Shown: positions 6,470 through 12,030 of the stretch, one piece after another
Position numbering within the stretch: the first letter of the stretch is position 1
Layout: the number at the start of each line of letters is the position of its first letter
Source of the DNA: CAZFIO01 sp964519585
GTDB taxonomy: Bacteria; Bacillota; Clostridia; Tissierellales; Tissierellaceae
Length of the DNA stretch: 13,977 nucleotides
Direction of reading: 5' to 3'
Assembly (NCBI GenBank): GCA_964519585.1
Contig: CAZFIO010000043.1
Location: forward strand, 1 to 13,977
The notes under the pieces: model-generated
Told to the model about the DNA's origin: nothing
The model's input: the letters and a program-made list of their open reading frames with translations, nothing else
Databases searched by the model: none
Translations under genes and position numbers: made by a program

Positions 6470-6550
6470 TTTATCACCTGTGTAATTATTTATTTGGGTT
6501 AGATCTTGGGGGTCATTTGCGGACAGAGGCGTCCGCAACTACGCTTTGGG

Positions 6551-6571
6551 GTCAGGGGTGTCGACCACTAC
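6551..6571 (-). repeat. Degraded GTAG hairpin at the ROK kinase stop codon
   Basis: GTCAGGGGTG, the palindrome GTCGAC (6560-6565) and CTAC (6568-6571) resemble the 3' half of the other hairpins. The TAG within GTAG is the stop codon of the ROK gene. Confidence 0.5.
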
Positions 6572-7467
6572 GTATTGTTAAATGCTAGTCTAGCGGCTCC
6601 TATTATTCCTGCATTGTTTAGGTATTTTGCTGGTCGAATTTCAGCTGTGGGGGTGTTGGTGTGCTTTTGGTAGTAGTCTATCATTTTGTCCCACCAAATA
6701 TGCTTGGAATTGATTACTCCCCCTCCTATGATTATAGCCTGGGGGTCTAGGATGTTTTTTAGGCTGGCTATGTATATGGCTAGGTTTTCGCAGAACTTGT
6801 CGACTATTTCCTTGGCCTTGTCCTCTTTTTGGGCTAGGGCAAATATTTCTTTTCCTTTGAGTTTTTTCCCTGTTGCTTCAAAATATAGGTCTTCTAGGGC
6901 TGATCCTGAGATGTACCTTTCTACGCAACCGGCTTGACCGCAAACACAGGGCCTTCCATGGGGATAAAGGATTGCATGGCCTAGTTCTCCTGCTTGAAAC
7001 TTGTCTCCTTTATATATACCCATTTCCCTGGTATATATGGCTCCCCCTAGGCCTGTTCCTAGGGTTAGCATTATGAAGGACCTAAAGTCCCTGCCTGCCC
7101 CTATCCATGCTTCACAAAGAGCTGCTGCATTGGCATCATTGTCCACCGCCAAAAATGCGCTGGGGACGGTCCCTGTTGCATTTTTGAGGTAGCCTTTGAT
7201 GTCTGTGTGGGCCCAGTCTTTTATATTGCCCCCTATGGATAGGACTCTTCCATTGACTGAATCTATGGTTCCTGGGGATCCTATACCTATACCTATGACT
7301 CCTTCTTCCATTAGGTCTACGATGATTTCTTTTAGGGCATTTAAGACTTGGGTTTTTCCACCAGTGGGGGTTGGTCTTTCTAGTTTCTTTAGGATTTGGC
7401 CTTGGTCAGTGACTAGGCCTGCCTGGATGCTGGTGCCTCCTAGGTCGATTCCTATTGCTTTTTTCAT
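6568..7467 (-). CDS. ROK-family sugar kinase (glucokinase or N-acetylglucosamine kinase type)
   Basis: A 299-residue cytoplasmic kinase using ATP to phosphorylate a hexose or amino sugar. The phosphate loop DLGGT is at residues 8-12, the catalytic region VDNDANAA at 108-115 (Asp111 the likely base), LGTGLGG at 136-142, and the ROK zinc site at His164 plus Cys174, Cys176 and Cys181 (PCVCGQAGC). The start ATG overlaps the nagB stop as ATGA, with GGGGGGAT as RBS, so the two are translationally coupled. That partner favours an amino-sugar substrate, but glucose is possible. A 35-bp palindrome encodes residues 95-106 and makes the stretch before VDND about four residues longer than the family pattern I remember. 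The TAG stop lies in a repeat hairpin. Family call very secure. Confidence 0.92.
   Translation of the reverse strand: MKKAIGIDLGGTSIQAGLVTDQGQILKKLERPTPTGGKTQVLNALKEIIVDLMEEGVIGIGIGSPGTIDSVNGRVLSIGGNIKDWAHTDIKGYLKNATGTVPSAFLAVDNDANAAALCEAWIGAGRDFRSFIMLTLGTGLGGAIYTREMGIYKGDKFQAGELGHAILYPHGRPCVCGQAGCVERYISGSALEDLYFEATGKKLKGKEIFALAQKEDKAKEIVDKFCENLAIYIASLKNILDPQAIIIGGGVINSKHIWWDKMIDYYQKHTNTPTAEIRPAKYLNNAGIIGAARLAFNNT
7151..7185. repeat. 35-bp palindrome inside the ROK kinase gene
   Basis: AAAAATGC (7151-7158) is the reverse complement of GCATTTTT (7178-7185). At the exact centre, GGGAC G GTCCC spans 7163-7173. The four positions between the arms on each side are mostly G-T wobbles. It encodes KNATGTVPSAFL in frame. 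Confidence 0.7.
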
Positions 7468-8195
7468 TTTATCCCCCCATAAGCTTCTTCATCTATGATG
7501 ACGGTTAGGTCTTGGTGTAGGTGGAGGAGGCTTGCTGGGATTTGTGTGGTGATATGCTTTGAATGGAGGAACTTATCCATTATCTCCCTTTTGTTTTCCC
7601 CATTGGCCAGTAGGATTAGTTTTTTTGCCTTTAATATGGTCTTTATTCCTACTGTTATTGCTGTCTTGGGGACTTCTTCTATGGAGTTAAAGAATCTGGA
7701 ATTATCCCTAATGGTTGTTTCCCTTAATCGTCTTACTGAGGTTCCTAGGCTTAATTCCTCTCCTGGCTCTACAAAGGCTATGTGGCCATTGGTCCCTATG
7801 CCTAGGATTTGGATGTCTATGCCTCCACTGTGTTCTATAAATTTATCATATTCTTGGCAATAGTCTTCCATGTCTTTTGCCCTTCCATTGGGTACATGGG
7901 TGTTTTCAAGTTTAATATTTATATGCTTAAATAGTTCATTGTCCATGAAATACCTGTAGGAACTGGGATGGTTTCCGTCTAATCCTATGTATTCGTCTAG
8001 ATTGAAGGTTTTTACCTGGGAGAAGTCTATGAGCCCACTTTTGTTGGCCTGGATTAGTTCTTTATAGAGCCCCAGGGGTGTACTTCCTGTTGCTAGTCCT
8101 AGGGTTATTTCTGGGTTTTCTGTCATTTCATCTATTATTATTTTAGCTGCTCTTTTGCTTAGGTTTTGATAATCTTTTTCGATTATTAGTTTCAT
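7464..8195 (-). CDS. nagB: Glucosamine-6-phosphate deaminase
   Basis: A 243-residue cytoplasmic enzyme that converts glucosamine-6-phosphate to fructose-6-phosphate and ammonia, feeding amino sugars into glycolysis. Visible motifs are LGLATGSTPLGLY (residues 32-44, phosphate binding), NLDEYIGL with Asp67, and GIGTNGHIAFVEPG (132-145) with the ring-opening His138 and Glu143. The usual NEP of that motif is VEP here. The C-terminal LHLHQDLTVIIDEEA is typical. I start at the ATG 8193-8195, behind GGGAGAG; the 12-residue longer frame begins in the 11-bp repeat array. The stop overlaps the ROK start (ATGA), so they form an operon. No nagA deacetylase is in view. Length matches the Gram-positive NagB class. 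Very confident. Confidence 0.95.
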   Translation of the reverse strand: MKLIIEKDYQNLSKRAAKIIIDEMTENPEITLGLATGSTPLGLYKELIQANKSGLIDFSQVKTFNLDEYIGLDGNHPSSYRYFMDNELFKHINIKLENTHVPNGRAKDMEDYCQEYDKFIEHSGGIDIQILGIGTNGHIAFVEPGEELSLGTSVRRLRETTIRDNSRFFNSIEEVPKTAITVGIKTILKAKKLILLANGENKREIMDKFLHSKHITTQIPASLLHLHQDLTVIIDEEAYGGIK

Positions 8196-8217
8196 GATTT
8201 CTCTCCCTTTTTTTGAA

Positions 8218-8395
8218 CGATAGTTGAACAATGGTTGAACGGTTGTTTAACGATGGTTGAAGGATTGTTTATTTGGGTCGGACTTTGTGGTCCCTGGGTC
8301 GACAGGGTCGTCGACCCCTACAGTTACTTGAATCGGAGATCTCTCGACCTATAACACAAAAGAACCGTCCCCCTGTGTTTTTTCCTATTGTTTTA
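8218..8395. repeat. Composite repeat element 6 (nagB-glutamate dehydrogenase spacer)
   Basis: The left array has five 11-bp units at 8218, 8229, 8240, 8251 and 8262 in a variant form (CGATAGTTGAA, CAATGGTTGAA), then TTGGGTC; it begins 23 bp before the nagB ATG. The hairpin GGGTCGAC/GTCGACCC is at 8296-8317 with CTAC at 8318-8321. GGAGATCTCTCGACC at 8334-8348 matches debris in element 2. The right arm is a single unit, CTATTGTTTTA (8385-8395), ending exactly at the glutamate dehydrogenase stop codon. Confidence 0.75.
8353..8379. repeat. Hairpin repeat downstream of the glutamate dehydrogenase gene
   Basis: AACACA (8353-8358) and TGTGTT (8374-8379) flank AAAGAACCGTCCCCC. From memory, this resembles a short repeat common in clostridial genomes (an ACAGGGGGACGGTTCT type). 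It could end transcription of the dehydrogenase gene, though no clean T-run follows on the minus strand. Confidence 0.55.
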
Positions 8396-9667
8396 TCAGT
8401 ACCATCCTCTTAATTTCATTACTTCTGCAACCTTTTTAACTGAATGTATATAGGCTGCCTTCCTCATGCTTACTTGGTGGTCTTCTTTTACTTGCCAGAT
8501 TTCCTGGAAGGCTTTTATCATTGCTTTTTCTTGTTTTTCTATGATTTCTTCTTCTTCCCAGTAGTAGCCATGCAAATTTTGTACCCATTCGAAATAGGAG
8601 ACTATTACCCCTCCTGAGTTTGTCAATATATCTGGTGATATATGGATTCCTCTTTCCTCTAGGATTTCTTCTGCATCTGGGCTTATGGGTCCATTGGCTG
8701 CTTCACAGATTAGTTTTGCCTGGATTTTTTCAGCTTCCTTTTTTGTGATGGCATTTTCTAGGGCTGCTGGCACTAGTATATCTACTTCTAGTTTCCAGAA
8801 GTCTTCTATGCTTATGATTTCTCCTTTTGGATAATTTATGAAGTTTCTATGGTTTTGGGTGTAAAAGTGGTCATATAGGTCCGCAAAGTCTAGACCTTCC
8901 TTGTTATAAAGGGCATAGATTGTATTGTCTGGTCCTCTGTCTCCTATGGCTATGACTTTTGCTCCAAGCTTTTCTAGATACTTGACTGTGTTGCTACCTA
9001 CATTTCCAAATCCTTGGACTGCCACCTGGGCGTCTTTTATATTTAGCTTATATTTATTAGCATATTCACGGGCTATGATTGCGGTTCCAAATCCTGTGGC
9101 TTCGGTTCGTCCCTGGGATCCTCCCCAGGCTACTGGTTTTCCTGTGATTACTCCTAGGTCATGATTGCCTGTGATTTTTATATATTCATCTACCATCCAG
9201 GCCATGACTTGTCCATTGGTTCCCACATCTGGCGCTGGTATGTCTATTTTTTCCCCTAAATATTTATATAATCCTCTTATATATCCTCGAGATAGTCTTT
9301 CTAGCTCTCCTTGGGATAGGGTTCTAGGATCTACTGCCACTCCTCCCTTGGCTCCACCATAGGGTATGCCTGTGACTCCGCACTTGAAGGTCATCCAGAC
9401 GGATAGGGCCTTGACTTCTTCTGGGTTTACATGAGGGTGAAAGCGGATGCCTCCCTTGCCTGGTCCTAGGGAATCGTTGTGCAATGAGCGATAGCCCCTG
9501 AATACTTTTGTAGTCCCATCATCCATTTTTACTGGTATGGAGACTTCTATAAGTCTCTGGGTATCTTTCAATATTTCATAAACAGCCGCTGGTGTTTCAA
9601 GGATATCACAGGCTGATTTGATTTGTTTTTGGGCGTTTTCTAATGGGTTTAGGTTTTCTTTTAGCAT
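8396..9667 (-). CDS. gdhA: Glutamate dehydrogenase
   Basis: A 423-residue cytoplasmic hexamer-forming enzyme that interconverts glutamate with 2-oxoglutarate and ammonia. In anaerobes it usually works as the entry to glutamate fermentation. The substrate-binding block GPGKGGIRFH is at 68-77, Lys95 lies in MTFKCGV, and the catalytic Lys107 in PYGGAKGG, with Asp147 in PAPDVGTN. The Rossmann motif GFGNVGS is at 219-225, followed by AKVIAIGDRG. Length and sequence fit the 420-430 residue NAD-type group (RocG/GudB/GluD). The start ATG follows AAAGGAGG. A promoter with an inverted repeat lies upstream, and a repeat hairpin lies beyond the stop. It appears to be a single-gene unit. Family certain; cofactor inferred. 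Confidence 0.96.
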   Translation of the reverse strand: MLKENLNPLENAQKQIKSACDILETPAAVYEILKDTQRLIEVSIPVKMDDGTTKVFRGYRSLHNDSLGPGKGGIRFHPHVNPEEVKALSVWMTFKCGVTGIPYGGAKGGVAVDPRTLSQGELERLSRGYIRGLYKYLGEKIDIPAPDVGTNGQVMAWMVDEYIKITGNHDLGVITGKPVAWGGSQGRTEATGFGTAIIAREYANKYKLNIKDAQVAVQGFGNVGSNTVKYLEKLGAKVIAIGDRGPDNTIYALYNKEGLDFADLYDHFYTQNHRNFINYPKGEIISIEDFWKLEVDILVPAALENAITKKEAEKIQAKLICEAANGPISPDAEEILEERGIHISPDILTNSGGVIVSYFEWVQNLHGYYWEEEEIIEKQEKAMIKAFQEIWQVKEDHQVSMRKAAYIHSVKKVAEVMKLRGWY

Positions 9668-9709
9668 TTGGTCCTCCTTTAATAACGATAGTACATTCTT
9701 CTTTCTTCT

Positions 9710-9741
9710 ATTTTACATGATTTTGGGCTTTTGTAAAATCA
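9710..9741 (-). promoter_or_regulatory. Putative promoter and inverted repeat for glutamate dehydrogenase
   Basis: On the minus strand TTTACA (9732-9737) and TAAAAT (9710-9715) are 16 bases apart, placing the start of transcription about 35 nt before the ATG. TGATTTT (9718-9724) and AAAATCA (9735-9741) form a 7-bp inverted repeat over the -35 and spacer, a plausible operator. Confidence 0.5.
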
Positions 9742-9755
9742 TTATTTTATAATTC

Positions 9756-9784
9756 TTGCATATGCTAGAAAAGGCATATATAAT
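9756..9784 (+). promoter_or_regulatory. Promoter of the heptad-repeat gene
   Basis: TTGCAT (9756-9761), a 17-base spacer and a perfect TATAAT (9779-9784). A second TATAAT is at 9790-9795. It drives the only plus-strand gene, divergent from glutamate dehydrogenase. Confidence 0.6.
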
Positions 9785-9838
9785 ATTAGTATAATTTGTT
9801 CTTGGTGTTTTCTATATTTTCAATTAGGGGGCAGGCTT

Positions 9839-10351
9839 GTGAATGATAGGGGATTATTGGAATTTATTGCAGCACAAGTAGGGAATCTTACTAGCCAAGT
9901 AGATAATCAGACTAAGAAGATAGATGTTATGGCTAAAGATATTGTGGATCTTAAATCTGATATGGTTGAGGTTAAGGCCGATGTGGCTACTCTTAAATCT
10001 GATGTTTCGACCCTTAAATCTGATATGATTGAGGTTAAGGCTGATGTGGCAGAGCTTAAGGCTGATGTTTCTACCCTTAAATCTGACATGGTTGAAGTTA
10101 AGGCTGATGTGGCAGAGCTTAAGGCTGATGTTGCTACCCTTAAGTCTGACATGGTTGAGGTTAAGACTGATGTTGCTACCCTTAAATCTGATCTAAAAGA
10201 GACTAAGGAAAGAGTTATTAAAATGGAAGAAGATAATCACAAGAAATTTACTGTCCTATTTGATGGATATAAACAGCATACTGAAATACTTGAAAGAATT
10301 GAATATCAAGTGACTAAACATGAAAAATTCATATTGGAAAGAGTAAGATAA
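9839..10351 (+). CDS. Heptad-repeat coiled-coil protein of unknown function
   Basis: A 170-residue protein, soluble by appearance, with no signal peptide or membrane helix. Residues 1-37 are a short N-terminal region (LLEFIAAQVGNLTSQVDNQ). Residues 38-128 are thirteen uninterrupted heptads of the LKSDMVE, VKADVAT and LKADVST type, with hydrophobic residues at a and d and Lys/Asp at the outer positions: a long amphipathic, probably oligomeric coiled coil. Residues 129-170 form a charged helical tail (EILERIEYQVTKHEKFILERVR). The start is GTG at 9839, with AGGGGG eight bases upstream. A promoter precedes it and a strong shared terminator follows, so it is an independent gene. It contains no enzyme motif and I assign no function. 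Similar short repeat proteins are often annotated as hypothetical or tail-fibre/SMC-like by coiled-coil resemblance alone. The gene is real; its role is unknown. Confidence 0.8.
   Translation: MNDRGLLEFIAAQVGNLTSQVDNQTKKIDVMAKDIVDLKSDMVEVKADVATLKSDVSTLKSDMIEVKADVAELKADVSTLKSDMVEVKADVAELKADVATLKSDMVEVKTDVATLKSDLKETKERVIKMEEDNHKKFTVLFDGYKQHTEILERIEYQVTKHEKFILERVR
9950..10222 (+). repeat. 21-bp tandem repeats (63-bp higher-order unit) within the coiled-coil gene
   Basis: Each heptad is a 21-bp unit. Three heptads recur as a 63-bp super-unit starting at codons 38, 59 and 80, with a partial fourth at codon 101. Copies are similar enough at DNA level to allow slippage in whole heptads. Confidence 0.8.
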
Positions 10352-10375
10352 AATCCTCCAGGAACTGGAGGATTT
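10351..10375. terminator. Bidirectional terminator between convergent genes
   Basis: AAATCCTCCAG (10351-10361) and CTGGAGGATTT (10365-10375) form a perfect 11-bp stem with loop GAA. ATTTTTTTCT follows on the plus strand. It starts at the coiled-coil stop codon and lies nine bases beyond the amidohydrolase stop, so it serves both. Confidence 0.9.
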
Positions 10376-10383
10376 ATTTTTTT

Positions 10384-11973
10384 CTATTTTTTATATCTTA
10401 GGACTTTTCCTGCTTTTTGTGGCTTTGGTTGGCCCTGGTCTACTAGGACTTTTCCATTTACTAGGACATAATCTATGCCTACTGGGAACTGGATTGGTTC
10501 CTCGTAGTCTCCCTTGTCTCTAATGGTTTCTGGGTCAAATACTACTACATCTCCTGCCAGGCCTTCTTTTAGGTAGCCTCTGTCTGACAGCTTGATGACT
10601 TCTGCTGATCTTCCTGTCATTTTGTGGATGGCTGTTTCTAGGGAGAATAGTTTTTCTTCTCTTACATACTTACCAAGCACTCTTGGAAAGGCTCCGTATA
10701 GTCTTGGATGGGGTTTGCCTCCCATGATTCCGTCTGTACATACATTTTGCTCTGGCCTGCTCATAAATAATTTTACATGTTCTTCTGTACCATAGAAATC
10801 AACTAGGCCCACTAGGTTTTCTTCTTCTCTTATAATGTCAAATATAGCATCTAATGGTTCTTTCCCTCTCATTTCTCCTACTTCTACCAAGCTTTTTCCT
10901 ACTACATCTTCATTTTTACTTGAACCTACAAAGGTTACAAAGATTCCTTCTAGGCCTGCAAAGTCTACAAAGTTATCCCAGCCAGGAATACCATTGGCTA
11001 TATCTTCTTTCATTTTTTCCCTTAGGTCTGCATCTCCTAGTCTTTCAATAAGTTTGTCAGTCCCTCCATCGTGGGCCCAAGGTGGTAGGATTACACTCAT
11101 CATGGTGGATCCTGCTACATAGGGATACTGATCAAAGGTGACTATTTGCCCATCTTTTCTGAAGTTATCCAGTTTACCCAGTACCTCATCTATCTTATCC
11201 CAGTTGTTTTTTCCGCATACCTTAAAGTGAGAGAAGTGTATCCTACATCCTCCCTCCCTGCCAACTGTTAGGATTTCATCCATGGAGTCCAATATAGAGT
11301 CTGCTTCACTTCTTTGATGGGTTACAAATACTCCGTCTGTTTCTTTCAATGTTTTCCCTAGCTCTACTAGTTCATCTACCTGACCATAGGAGCCTGGCGG
11401 ATAGATAAGTCCTGTGGACATACCATAAGCTCCATCTTCCATGGCTTGCTTAAGGATATCCTTCATAGCCTTCATTTCTTCATCTGTTGGAAGTCTGTTT
11501 TCCATGCCCATGGCCATAAATTTAATATTGCTATGGGGTGCCAGATAGGCTATGTTTGGTCCTAGATCTAGTTCTTCTATGGTATCTAGGTAGTCCTTAA
11601 CACTTAGCCAGTTCCAGGGTGCATCGTATTCGCCTTCTAGGCCTGCCATGGCCTTTCTCCATGAGGATAGACTTTTTTCATCCAGGGGTGCTGGTCCCAT
11701 ACCATCCTGAGATATAAGCTCTGTGGTTATGCCCTGCCTTACCTTTGGCGCTAGGTAGGGTTCTTGGAAAAGTAGCAGACTGGAGTGGCTATGGGTATCT
11801 ATAAAGCCTGGGGCTACTATCTTACCACTGGCATCTATGACTATGTCTGCTTCTTCTGAAGCTAGGTCTCCTATTTTTGCTATCTTTTCATCCTCTATTA
11901 GTAGATCAGCCTTGTACCTATCCTGGCCTGTACCGTCTATAATGGTTCCGTTTTTAATTAACACCTTTTTCAT
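10384..11973 (-). CDS. D-aminoacylase-type amidohydrolase (N-acyl-D-amino-acid deacylase family)
   Basis: A 529-residue cytoplasmic zinc amidohydrolase expected to remove the acyl group from N-acyl-D-amino acids. The fold begins with the small beta domain (VLIKNGTIIDGTG) and the metal motif HSHS (His61, His63). THQRSEAD carries His219, HFSHFKVCG carries His249, and CTDG carries the catalytic Asp414, followed by HPRLYGAFPRVLGKYVRE, the most typical block of the family. The C-terminal GDVVVFDPETI and VNGKVLV close the beta domain. Oddly, the bridging-metal cysteine of classical D-aminoacylases (NCG) is replaced by Asp90 in SQDGMGPAP. I recall QDG variants in related amidohydrolases, so the substrate may differ from the classical one. 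The RBS is AAAGGAGAG. It lies 57 bp after a symporter gene, probably its transporter partner. Family strong; substrate uncertain. Confidence 0.87.
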   Translation of the reverse strand: MKKVLIKNGTIIDGTGQDRYKADLLIEDEKIAKIGDLASEEADIVIDASGKIVAPGFIDTHSHSSLLLFQEPYLAPKVRQGITTELISQDGMGPAPLDEKSLSSWRKAMAGLEGEYDAPWNWLSVKDYLDTIEELDLGPNIAYLAPHSNIKFMAMGMENRLPTDEEMKAMKDILKQAMEDGAYGMSTGLIYPPGSYGQVDELVELGKTLKETDGVFVTHQRSEADSILDSMDEILTVGREGGCRIHFSHFKVCGKNNWDKIDEVLGKLDNFRKDGQIVTFDQYPYVAGSTMMSVILPPWAHDGGTDKLIERLGDADLREKMKEDIANGIPGWDNFVDFAGLEGIFVTFVGSSKNEDVVGKSLVEVGEMRGKEPLDAIFDIIREEENLVGLVDFYGTEEHVKLFMSRPEQNVCTDGIMGGKPHPRLYGAFPRVLGKYVREEKLFSLETAIHKMTGRSAEVIKLSDRGYLKEGLAGDVVVFDPETIRDKGDYEEPIQFPVGIDYVLVNGKVLVDQGQPKPQKAGKVLRYKK

Positions 11974-11998
11974 AAATACTCTCCTTTCATTGATAAGG

Positions 11999-12018
11999 AA
12001 GGCAGCCTTAGCTGCCTT
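11999..12018. terminator. Hairpin between symporter and amidohydrolase genes
   Basis: AAGGCAGC (11999-12006) and GCTGCCTT (12011-12018) form an 8-bp stem with a four-base loop. On the minus strand no long T-run follows, so it may be a weak terminator, attenuator or RNA-stabilising stem that lowers downstream expression. Confidence 0.5.
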
Positions 12019-12030
12019 GTTTTCCTACTT

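Larger units (their letters stand above)
5960..6548 (-). mobile_element. IS200-like unit: Y1 transposase gene between 40-bp hairpin direct repeats
   Basis: The 40-bp segments 5960-5999 and 6509-6548 are direct repeats differing at one position. Each has GGGGTC, a spacer, GCGGAC/GTCCGC with loop AGAGGC, then CTACGC. They flank the Y1 transposase gene in the same orientation, as expected for the left- and right-end hairpins of an IS200/IS605-type single-strand transposon. Whether it can still move is unknown. Confidence 0.6.

Noticed and set aside
6470..6538. Longer N-terminus for the transposase
   Set aside because: It starts inside the flanking hairpin. The ATG at 6469 has an RBS and matches the family's N-terminus.
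8196..8231. Longer N-terminus for NagB
   Set aside because: The extra 12 residues come from the repeat array, and the RBS GGGAGAG supports the internal ATG at 8195.
9907..10152. Minus-strand open frame opposite the coiled-coil gene
   Set aside because: It is the antisense of a 21-bp repeat, which stays open by periodicity. The promoter, RBS and terminator all serve the plus strand.
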